Below, piece after piece: positions 1 through 5,447 of a DNA stretch of 13,805 nucleotides. A program made the position numbers and the translations under genes. The stretch spans positions 1-13,805 of the forward strand of contig CAJUBP010000067.1 in assembly GCA_910584585.1 (NCBI GenBank), written 5' to 3'. Source of the DNA: an uncultured Lachnospiraceae bacterium. GTDB taxonomy: Bacteria > Bacillota > Clostridia > Lachnospirales > Lachnospiraceae. The notes beneath the pieces were generated by a model, which was not told where the DNA came from, did no database searches, and saw only the letters and a list, made by a program, of their open reading frames with translations. How positions within the stretch are numbered: position 1 is the first letter of the stretch; each line of letters opens with the position of its first letter.

Positions 1-72
1 GGCCCATTTACCAAAGAAGAACTGGTAGACCTGGCAGGAAAATTAGAGCTTTCCGACGACCCGATCGAATGA
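1..72 (+). CDS. C-terminal end of an unidentified protein (5' end outside window)
   Basis: Reading frame 1 is open from the first base and ends at TGA 70-72, giving 23 residues that begin GPFTKEELVDLAGKLEL and end SDDPIE. The acidic, helical-looking tail resembles a normal C-terminus, and the next gene starts 48 bases later. I do not recognise the family from so few residues. A fortuitous open frame is possible, because only 72 bases are visible. Confidence 0.45.
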   Translation, partial: GPFTKEELVDLAGKLELSDDPIE

Positions 73-120
73 TAGAATAAGATGCAGTTTAAATCAGGAA
101 AGGTCGGGTATGCGGGAAAT

Positions 121-1713
121 ATGAAAAAAATATTTAATATCAGCGGAAATTGCAGACCAGGGCTGCACTACATGGTCAATCTGGAACAACGTCTGGCCGA
201 GACGAAGAAAATGGTAGACAGAGGCGATTATTTTACCATCAACCGCGCCCGCCAATATGGGAAAACGACTATGCTGAAAGCGCTAGAGCGTTATCTTCAA
301 AATGACTATGTCGTAATAAGTCTGGATTTTCAGAAGTTAAGCCGCAAAGATTTTGAGACGGAGGGTCTCTTTGTGAAAGCGTTGTCCAGAGAGATTTTGA
401 AAAAGGCCGGTCTGGGAGATAAGATTCCGGAGGAAGCGGCAGAGGGCTTGCGGATATTTGCCGGAGAAAAGGAAGAATATCTGCACCTTGCCGGTTTGTT
501 TGATTGTTTCAGCATTTGGTGCGAAAGTTCGTTCAAGCCCATTGTTTTGATGATAGATGAGGCGGACAGCGCTGCGAATCAGCAGGTGTTTTTGGACTTT
601 CTGGCGCAATTGCGGGGCGCTTATATGGATCGGGACGAGATAGAGACGTTCCAGTCCGTCATTCTTGCCGGGGTATATGATATCAGGAATTTAAAAAGAA
701 AATTTGCGGACCATGAGGAACAGCGGTTAAACAGTCCATGGAATATTGCCGCAGATTTTTTAATTGATATGAATTTTTCGGCGAAGGATATAGCAGGGAT
801 GCTTTATGAATACCAGAAGGACTCTGGAATCAGTATGGACATAGAGGCCGCAGCCGGATTGATTTACGATTATACCTCGGGATATCCGTTTCTGGTGTCG
901 AAGCTGTGCAAGCTGCTGGATGAACAAATTGCAGGCAGTGAGGATTTTAAGGACGCAGCTTTGGCATGGACCAGAGAAGGAGTGATGGAAGCCGTCAGAA
1001 TTTTGCTGATGGAGCAAAACACGCTGTTTGAATCCTTGCTCAATAAATTGGAAGATTATCCTGAATTGAAGGATTTATTGCGGGATTTGTTGTTTCAGGG
1101 AAAAGATATTGTGTATGTTGTGGGGATCCGCTCCATCGAAATAGCGCTGATGTTTGGATTTGTGAAGCGGGTAAAGGGAACCATTGTGCTGGCCAACAGG
1201 ATCTTTGAGCTTCTGTTATATAATTTTTTCCTCAGTTCGCCGGAAATGCAGAGAAGCGGCATTTATAGCGCCGCCTTAAAAGAACGGAATCAATTTATCC
1301 GGAATGGGCATTTGGATATGAGTTTGGTGCTGGAAAAGTTTGCGCTTCATTTCGATGAGTTATATGGGGATAGAAATCAGAAGTTTTTGGAAGAAGACGG
1401 CCGCAGGTTTTTTCTTTTGTATCTGAAGCCGATTATAAACGGCACTGGAAATTATTATATTGAGTCTCAGACCCGGAATATGGAGCGCACGGATGTAATC
1501 GTGGATTACTGCGGAGAACAGTTTATCATTGAGTTAAAAATCTGGCGGGGCAATGCCTACAACGAACGGGGAGAAGAACAGTTATCGGCTTATCTGGATT
1601 ATTATCACCTAAAAAAAGGCTATATGCTGAGCTTTAACTTTAATAAAATGAAGCAGGCCGGTATCAGGGAAATTCAGATAGGAGATAAAATTCTTGTGGA
1701 AGCTGTGGTTTAA
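121..1713 (+). CDS. AAA-type ATPase with C-terminal PD-(D/E)XK nuclease-like domain
   Basis: This 530-residue protein opens MKKIFNISGNC, followed by HYMVNLEQRL, matching a family of predicted ATPases common in Clostridia and Bacteroidetes. The P-loop is NRARQYGKTT (residues 41-50): the GKT core (47-49) is present, but the usual first glycine is absent, as is common in this family. Walker B is PIVLMIDEAD (140-149) with D146 and E147. The C-terminus carries a PD-(D/E)XK-like core: D458, then E471-L-K473, then Q487-L. I chose ATG 121 over the in-frame ATG 82 because the family signature begins MKK; neither start has a strong ribosome binding site. The cellular role is not established; defence or mobile-element biology is only a guess from the surrounding debris. 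No signal peptide or membrane segment is evident. Confidence 0.85.
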   Translation: MKKIFNISGNCRPGLHYMVNLEQRLAETKKMVDRGDYFTINRARQYGKTTMLKALERYLQNDYVVISLDFQKLSRKDFETEGLFVKALSREILKKAGLGDKIPEEAAEGLRIFAGEKEEYLHLAGLFDCFSIWCESSFKPIVLMIDEADSAANQQVFLDFLAQLRGAYMDRDEIETFQSVILAGVYDIRNLKRKFADHEEQRLNSPWNIAADFLIDMNFSAKDIAGMLYEYQKDSGISMDIEAAAGLIYDYTSGYPFLVSKLCKLLDEQIAGSEDFKDAALAWTREGVMEAVRILLMEQNTLFESLLNKLEDYPELKDLLRDLLFQGKDIVYVVGIRSIEIALMFGFVKRVKGTIVLANRIFELLLYNFFLSSPEMQRSGIYSAALKERNQFIRNGHLDMSLVLEKFALHFDELYGDRNQKFLEEDGRRFFLLYLKPIINGTGNYYIESQTRNMERTDVIVDYCGEQFIIELKIWRGNAYNERGEEQLSAYLDYYHLKKGYMLSFNFNKMKQAGIREIQIGDKILVEAVV

Positions 1714-1773
1714 GCCTTTACGTTTGATCATTAATCCATGATACTTTTTATGGTATGGCTTTTATCCATCTTT

Positions 1774-2008
1774 CTAGTACAGCAGTTCTTAAATACTCAT
1801 ACACTAAGTGCTTGATATTTGTGTCAGTGCAAGGCGGAGGAAAGAGGCGATGCGGTGGCGTTTGCCGCAAGGAGGGATCCGCTTGCGGGAGGATGCCTTA
1901 TGACCATCGTTGACTGACGAGGGTCTGCCCCGCTTTATCGGGCACAACGCGGCAATGGCGCAAATAGCGAGTGCTTAGTGTGTGAGTATTTAGGAATTGC
2001 TGTACTAG
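1774..2008. mobile_element. MITE-like element with 39 bp imperfect inverted ends
   Basis: The ends are inverted copies. Positions 1774-1812 (starting CTAGTACAGCAGTTCTTAA) match the reverse complement of 1970-2008 at 34 of 39 positions, and all differences are transitions. The ~157 bp interior is GC-richer than its flanks and contains further inverted repeats, such as CCGCAAG 1865-1871 with CTTGCGG 1882-1888, and CCCG/CGGG around 1929-1942. No plausible protein is encoded. This fits a non-autonomous element or a structured repeat RNA. No clear target-site duplication was seen, so the mobilising transposase is unknown. Confidence 0.6.
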
Positions 2009-2043
2009 AGCGTGTCTTAAAATCCATGACCCATTCCGGCAGT
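2006..2043 (+). repeat. Shared flank motif, copy A
   Basis: The sequence starting TAGAGCGTGTCTTAAAAT directly abuts the right end of the MITE-like element. It recurs at 9001-9022 with 20 of 22 bases identical. A second matching block, CATTCCGGCAGT at 2032-2043, corresponds to CATTCCTGCAAT at 9020-9031 (10 of 12), with the spacing changed by a few bases. The function is unknown. Confidence 0.6.
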
Positions 2044-2146
2044 AAATATTCCGCAAGGGAAATCCTCCACACGCAGGTTCTCCTCCACAGCAATGACAGT
2101 AAACCGGAATCAAAAAAGAACAACCGGGAACAGGCGCATTTGCTCA

Positions 2147-2287
2147 TTGGAGGGGCTAAACGGCACAATTTCTGGTTGGGAGAAAGACCGCAACAAAAAA
2201 CAGATTGGGGTAAAATGGCATTTTACAACAGAAGATGCGCGGGTTAAGTTAAAACGCTTATATCCAAAGCCATTATTTGAAAAATAA
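2147..2287 (+). pseudogene. C-terminal fragment of an IS630-like transposase
   Basis: The frame ending at TAA 2285-2287 reads ISGWEKDRNKK, then VKWHFTTEDARVKLKRLYPK. A W-x-x-x-RN segment followed by W-x-FTTEDAR-KL-x-LYP at the extreme C-terminus is what I recall from IS630/Tc1-mariner-type (DDE) transposases. The N-terminal catalytic domain is missing: upstream codons in this frame have no recognisable DDE motifs and run into the repeat element. It is therefore a decayed 3' remnant. The family assignment is from memory of the motif, and another DDE family is possible. Confidence 0.55.
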
Positions 2288-2313
2288 ACGCTGTTTTTTA
2301 GCCGTAATCTTGG

Positions 2314-2372
2314 TGCCTTGTTTTGATACAGTTTTGGACTTAACAAGGCAATAGTTACTAATGGTTACTAAT
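2314..2372. repeat. 9 bp perfect inverted repeat followed by 9 bp direct repeat
   Basis: TGCCTTGTT (2314-2322) is the exact inverse of AACAAGGCA (2342-2350). Just downstream, GTTACTAAT occurs twice (2354-2362 and 2364-2372). They lie shortly after the transposase remnant, so they may be vestiges of an insertion sequence end or target site. The hairpin lacks a T-tract, so it is not a convincing terminator. Confidence 0.35.
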
Positions 2373-2396
2373 TTCGCCGGATTCTAAAAAATGCAG

Positions 2397-2425
2397 TTGA
2401 TTTTCAGATACAGAAATGTTATATT
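2397..2425 (+). promoter_or_regulatory. Predicted promoter of the antitoxin RNA
   Basis: A -35 box TTGATT (2397-2402) and a -10 box TATATT (2420-2425) are separated by exactly 17 bp. No start codon with a ribosome binding site follows before the terminator at 2482. The promoter therefore appears to drive a short untranslated RNA beginning near 2432. Confidence 0.6.
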
Positions 2426-2431
2426 ATAGAA

Positions 2432-2529
2432 AAGGAGCAACCGCCCACAAGTGTGGTTAGCCTCCCGAGATTGATTTATGGAATAAACCTACCTCGGCTC
2501 GCCAAGTACAAGGTAGGTTTATTTATTTT
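2432..2529 (+). ncRNA. Predicted antitoxin RNA of a type I toxin-antitoxin locus
   Basis: This is a ~98 nt transcript inferred from a 17 bp-spaced promoter ending at 2425 and an intrinsic terminator at 2482-2529. It runs toward, and overlaps the 3' end of, the - strand holin-like toxin mRNA, so the two RNAs are perfectly complementary over the shared terminator region. This convergent, 3'-overlapping layout is known from loci such as txpA/RatA of Bacillus subtilis. The 5' part can form a small hairpin (CCAC 2444-2447 with GTGG 2453-2456). The boundaries are predictions. Confidence 0.55.
2482..2529 (+). terminator. Bidirectional intrinsic terminator shared by toxin and antitoxin
   Basis: AATAAACCTACC (2482-2493) and its exact complement GGTAGGTTTATT (2512-2523) form a 12 bp stem with an 18-base loop. 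It is followed on the + strand by TATTTT (2524-2529). The symmetric A/T-rich feet allow it to work on the - strand as well. The toxin stop codon (complement of 2523-2525) touches the stem. Confidence 0.75.
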
Positions 2530-2618
2530 CGCTTATTGTTCCTATCGATGTAGGAAAGCAACGCAATAAGAAAATTACCGCCCAAAAATAATAGGGTTAA
2601 AATCTGATATGTATTCAT
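2523..2618 (-). CDS. Putative holin-like toxin, type I toxin-antitoxin system
   Basis: On the - strand, ATG at 2618-2616 opens a 31-codon frame: MNTYQILTLLFLGGNFLIAL, then LSYIDRNNKRK and stop. A single hydrophobic helix (about residues 6-21) is followed by a short polar segment and a strongly basic tail. This is the hallmark of the small 'putative holin-like toxin' family of Firmicutes (PF16935 type, as I recall it), which inserts in the cytoplasmic membrane. A ribosome binding site AAGGGTGG (complement of 2624-2631) sits 5 bases upstream. A promoter at 2687-2715 reads into it, and a convergent RNA overlaps its 3' end. No homology search was possible, but length, topology, composition and context all agree. 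Confidence 0.8.
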   Translation of the reverse strand: MNTYQILTLLFLGGNFLIALLSYIDRNNKRK

Positions 2619-2645
2619 ACGCGCCACCCTTCTTCTGTGAAGTGA

Positions 2646-2659
2646 GGGAGGCTCACCAC
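2646..2659 (-). promoter_or_regulatory. Conserved 14-mer shared by toxin leader and antitoxin 5' end
   Basis: Read on the - strand this is GTGGTGAGCCTCCC, in the toxin 5' leader 28 bases before the start codon. The antitoxin RNA carries GTGGTTAGCCTCCC at 2453-2466 on the + strand, identical at 13 of 14 positions. The toxin copy can fold as GTGAG-CCTCC-CTCAC. The CCTCC core could pair with a GGAGG-like ribosome binding site, but this is inference. Confidence 0.45.
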
Positions 2660-2686
2660 CTTGTAACACGATTGCCCCTATAAAGG

Positions 2687-2715
2687 ATTATAGCATAGCT
2701 AAAATTATCCTGTAA
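2687..2715 (-). promoter_or_regulatory. Predicted promoter of the toxin mRNA
   Basis: On the - strand a perfect TATAAT (complement of 2687-2692) lies 17 bp from TTACAG (complement of 2710-2715), a weaker -35 box. Transcription would begin near 2680, leaving a leader of about 60 nt before the toxin start codon, typical of translationally controlled type I toxins. Confidence 0.6.
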
Positions 2716-2767
2716 TCTGTTTTTCCAGTCCAGCCAGACGCAAAAAGGTTCTGAGGCTTACGCTGAG

Positions 2768-2851
2768 ATGAAAGAAAGATATGTGGAATTAAAAGTCATT
2801 CTTACGGCATTGGGCATAAACCTTACAGATCTTGACAAAATGAAAGAGTAA
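2768..2851 (+). pseudogene. Short C-terminal remnant of an unidentified protein
   Basis: The frame reads MKERYVELKVILTALGINLT, then DLDKMKE and stop (TAA 2849-2851). It remains open upstream to about 2699 with residues GSEAYAE just before the methionine. The amphipathic helix composition looks like the C-terminal end of a real small protein. There is no ribosome binding site before ATG 2768, and upstream sequence soon becomes non-protein-like and crosses the toxin promoter. It is probably a leftover of a gene from an integrated element. I do not recognise the family. Confidence 0.3.
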
Positions 2852-2871
2852 GAGGAATGAAAAGTTAAGAA

Positions 2872-2898
2872 GAAAGCGCCTATCATTTTTGGCGTTTC
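2872..2898 (+). terminator. Weak terminator-like hairpin
   Basis: GAAAGCGCC (2872-2880) can pair with GGCGTTTC (2891-2898) with one bulged base, around a loop ending in five Ts. A further T-run occurs 14 bases later. It follows the gene remnant ending at 2851 and may be the old terminator of that gene. Confidence 0.35.
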
Positions 2899-3048
2899 AG
2901 TCCTCATCCTTTTTACTAGTTACTTTCTGTTAATTCCATTATTATACAGAAAAATTTCAGAATAAATCTGTTTTTATCCTCCGAAAGAACAAACAAATGT
3001 AGCATCGTGTCAAATAAGCTGCTTTTTGTGCTAATTTTGGCATGGTTA

Positions 3049-3077
3049 TTGTAAATTATTATTTTGGTGATTATGAT
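3049..3077 (+). promoter_or_regulatory. Predicted promoter of the two-component system
   Basis: TTGTAA (3049-3054) and TATGAT (3072-3077) are separated by 17 bp and point at the response regulator 58 bases downstream. The flanking region is very A/T-rich, as is usual for strong Firmicute promoters. I did not find a convincing pair of LytTR operator repeats. Confidence 0.6.
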
Positions 3078-3134
3078 AAAGTAAGAATAGAGTTGCCAAT
3101 TTAATTTTTTAGAGAATGACAGCGGGAGGAAGCC

Positions 3135-3863
3135 ATGTATTTGATTGCTCTTTGTGACGACGAGATCACAGAACTGGACAAAACAGAACAGATGCTGAAA
3201 CGATACAGGGAACAGTATGCGGCTTGCGATTTTGAGATGGAGCGGTTTCAAAGCGCGGATGATTTGCTTCATATGGTAAGGGAAGGGGAATATATGCCGG
3301 ATTTACTGCTGATGGATATTTATATGCAGGGAAAGCTGGGAACAGAGGCTGCAAGGGAACTGCGGGAAATGGGAAGCCAATGCAGGATTATTTTTCTTAC
3401 CGCTTCTTTAGAACATGCGCTGGAGGCGTTTCAGGTGGACGCGGTGCAGTATCTTGTGAAGCCGATTTTGGAACAGAAGCTGTTTCCCATTCTGGATCGG
3501 GTGCTGGGAGAGATAGAGCAGGAACGGCATCGCTATCTGCTGCTGAGGATAAACAACAGTATCCGAAGAATTGCCTTGAATGACATTATTTACTGTGAGG
3601 CAAAGAAAAAGCAGCAGAATATATGTCTGGCAGGCGGAGAGCAAGCTTTGCTGCGTATGACGATGGCCAGGCTGTATGAGATGGTTTCCGGATATCAGGA
3701 GTTTGCGAAGGTGGGAATCGCCTATATTGTGAATTTGGAACATATTGAAAGTCTCAATGCACAGATGATGCAGATGGATAACGGAGATACAATTTATCTG
3801 CCGAGAGGATCTTACCGGCCATTGCGGGAACAGTATTTTGACTTTTATTGTGAAAGTCTGTGA
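3135..3863 (+). CDS. LytTR-family response regulator
   Basis: This 242-residue protein has a receiver domain (about 1-125): acidic pair D8-D9, phosphoacceptor D61 in PDLLLMDIYM, T89 in FLTAS, and K109 in the conserved K-P pair. A LytTR DNA-binding domain follows (about 135-242), recognisable from IRRIALNDIIYCEA and the C-terminal FAKVGIAYIVNLEHI and LPRGSYRPL segments. It is expected to bind DNA as a phosphorylated dimer and be controlled by the GHKL kinase encoded downstream, as in AgrA/AgrC and VirR-type systems. The start ATG is preceded by GGGAGGA (3124-3130) at good spacing. Length is normal for the family. The target genes cannot be read from the window. Confidence 0.93.
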   Translation: MYLIALCDDEITELDKTEQMLKRYREQYAACDFEMERFQSADDLLHMVREGEYMPDLLLMDIYMQGKLGTEAARELREMGSQCRIIFLTASLEHALEAFQVDAVQYLVKPILEQKLFPILDRVLGEIEQERHRYLLLRINNSIRRIALNDIIYCEAKKKQQNICLAGGEQALLRMTMARLYEMVSGYQEFAKVGIAYIVNLEHIESLNAQMMQMDNGDTIYLPRGSYRPLREQYFDFYCESL

Positions 3864-3970
3864 TTTCCACAGCAGGATGTCCATGCGGCCGCCCAACGAT
3901 AGGCAGAACATGACGGGAGTTTATTACGAAAGTCTGTGACTTCTACAGCAGGATGTCCATGCGGTCTGCC
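3844..3970 (+). repeat. 76 bp-period duplication in the regulator-kinase gap
   Basis: Positions 3844-3894 recur at 3920-3970 with 44 of 51 bases identical. The shared core includes GAAAGTCTGTGA, then ACAGCAGGATGTCCATGCGG. Copy 1 contains the last codons and stop of the response regulator (E-S-L-stop). Copy 2 preserves the same E-S-L-stop codons out in the spacer. The period is not a multiple of three, so this is not an in-frame extension. Confidence 0.8.
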
Positions 3971-4024
3971 GAACGGGAGGCCGGTTAAGTAAGAATAGCA
4001 GCTGTGTCTGGGAGGAGCGTTATA

Positions 4025-5299
4025 ATGAATACGCTGATAACGAATTTGATTAATAACGTATTTCATGTCATTTGGTTGTGCTGCATTGCGTTGGAGCCGA
4101 AACACAGTCCCAAAAAGAATGCGCTGATATCAGCGGCATGCGGAGTGTTTTTTGAGCTGCTGATGCTTTTGATTTTTTATTCTAATATAGGCGATTCGAG
4201 GGCATATTTTATTGCCTATCCGATGGCGGTTTTCATATTTGGAGGAAATTTCATCCTGTTTCTCTCAGATTCCCATCCTGCCAAATCACTGCTTCTGGTT
4301 TCTGCGTATTTTTGCCTCTGGACCTTTATTTACAGTGTGATTTCCGCTGTTACACAAACTTATGCCGGTGCGGGAAACGCGGTAATCTGGATGCTGCGTA
4401 TTGTATTGAATCTGGCCTTTTTGCTGCCTTTTCAATTTTTACTCCGGCCGCGGCTGCTGCGGATGTACAGGAATATGAAGAGCGATTATGGGGTTATTTC
4501 GTTACTTTCCTTTTTTATGTTTTTTATGCTGACTGTTCTGCAGTTTTATAATCAGAGGAGAGCCAGCCTGAGTGTGCTGTACGTTTTTATCTTAATGTTG
4601 ATTTATCTTTTTATGATGATAATTTATGTGGTGCTGTTTCGGTTTATTATGCTGTCCGGGTATAAAGCGCAGGTGAATGAGATGCAGATCCATGAAAAAT
4701 ATCTGATGGAGCAGATTGAGTCTTACAAAGAGATGGAGCAGAACGCCAGGCAGACCCGCCATGACTTTCGCCATCACAACCTGGTGATAATGGAATTTGT
4801 CAGAAACCGGGATTGTGAAGGGGCTATGAAATATCTGGAAGAGTATGAGGAAAAAGAAGAGCAGAAGGTCAGGAGAAGTTACTGCAGCAATTCAGCGGCT
4901 GACTGTGTGCTGGCGGCCTTTGTGCGGAAAGCGGAGCAGAACGGAATCCAGGTGGAGACCGATATTCGTTTTTGGAATGCGTTTCAGGTGTCGGATTTTG
5001 ACTTGGTGTCGATTTTGGCCAATATTCTGGAAAATGCCGTGAATGGCTGCGTTCAGGTGACTGGAAAAAGAGAAATGAAGATTGTCATTTCTCAAAAGGG
5101 CTCCAAATTAATTATTTTATGCAGCAATACCTGCGCCGACGGTATTTTATTTAAAAAGGGCCTGCCCAAATCCAGACATCGGGAAGGAGTAGGTGTGGAA
5201 AGCATCTTGGCCGTGGCGGAAAAATATAACGGCGATGTGAATTTTTTTGCAGAAAACGGGGTATTTACCTGTCAGGTATTGCTCCATACTATGGCGTGA
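4025..5299 (+). CDS. Membrane sensor histidine kinase, GHKL (AgrC-like) type
   Basis: This 424-residue kinase has about six hydrophobic helices in residues 1-212, with no large extracellular domain, which is typical of peptide-sensing AgrC-like kinases. A coiled-coil linker (about 213-240) leads to the phosphorylation box RHDFRHH (245-251; H246 the likely phosphosite). The ATPase part has the N-box N333-I-L-E-N-A and a GVGVESI glycine box (388-394). It should phosphorylate the LytTR regulator encoded just upstream. I chose ATG 4025, because GGGAGGAG (4010-4017) sits 7 bases before it; an in-frame GTG at 4004 lies upstream of that site. No AgrB/AgrD-like partner is adjacent, so the ligand is unknown. 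Confidence 0.92.
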   Translation: MNTLITNLINNVFHVIWLCCIALEPKHSPKKNALISAACGVFFELLMLLIFYSNIGDSRAYFIAYPMAVFIFGGNFILFLSDSHPAKSLLLVSAYFCLWTFIYSVISAVTQTYAGAGNAVIWMLRIVLNLAFLLPFQFLLRPRLLRMYRNMKSDYGVISLLSFFMFFMLTVLQFYNQRRASLSVLYVFILMLIYLFMMIIYVVLFRFIMLSGYKAQVNEMQIHEKYLMEQIESYKEMEQNARQTRHDFRHHNLVIMEFVRNRDCEGAMKYLEEYEEKEEQKVRRSYCSNSAADCVLAAFVRKAEQNGIQVETDIRFWNAFQVSDFDLVSILANILENAVNGCVQVTGKREMKIVISQKGSKLIILCSNTCADGILFKKGLPKSRHREGVGVESILAVAEKYNGDVNFFAENGVFTCQVLLHTMA

Positions 5300-5374
5300 A
5301 CTTGAGCAGCGGGATGTTTTTTCTGGGAAGGCGAATATTTTAAGAATAAAAAAGAAAATGAAGCGCTGATGTAC

Positions 5375-5403
5375 TTGTACAACAGATATTTTTTTGGTAT
5401 AAT
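5375..5403 (+). promoter_or_regulatory. pfp promoter
   Basis: TTGTAC (5375-5380) and a perfect TATAAT (5398-5403) are spaced by 17 bp, 44 bases before the pfp start codon. The -35 box forms part of the 8 bp palindrome TTGTACAA (5375-5382). This gives pfp its own transcription start, independent of the kinase gene. Confidence 0.75.
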
Positions 5404-5447
5404 GAATGTTATGAGTTTGCGTAAACAATAATTATGGAGGTGCGAAT

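Larger units (their letters stand above)
1714..3134. other. Gene-poor accessory interval with element debris
   Basis: Only one convincing complete gene lies in this 1.4 kb, the 31-codon toxin on the - strand. The rest holds a MITE-like element (1774-2008), a transposase fragment (to 2287), small inverted and direct repeats (2314-2372), the predicted antitoxin RNA, a gene remnant ending at 2851, and the response-regulator promoter. I see nothing supportable in 1714-1773 or 2899-3048. Several longer open frames on both strands cross the repeat element but lack a ribosome binding site and any family resemblance. Confidence 0.6.

Noticed and set aside
1774..2008. Guide RNA of an IscB or TnpB system
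   Set aside because: It is structured and GC-rich, but no nuclease gene is adjacent and the sequence does not resemble the guide RNAs I can recall. The symmetric inverted ends fit a MITE better.
1978..2247. 89-codon + strand frame crossing the element end
   Set aside because: It is composed of the repeat arm and an out-of-frame reading of the transposase tail, with no ribosome binding site or family resemblance.
2916..3272. 118-codon - strand frame over the response-regulator promoter
   Set aside because: It overlaps the regulator start and an A/T-rich promoter region and has a random-looking composition with no ribosome binding site.
3910..3939. Nine-codon frame MTGVYYESL between regulator and kinase, considered as a signal peptide gene
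   Set aside because: It is created by the duplicated stop region of the regulator, has no proper ribosome binding site, and is too short for an Agr-type precursor.
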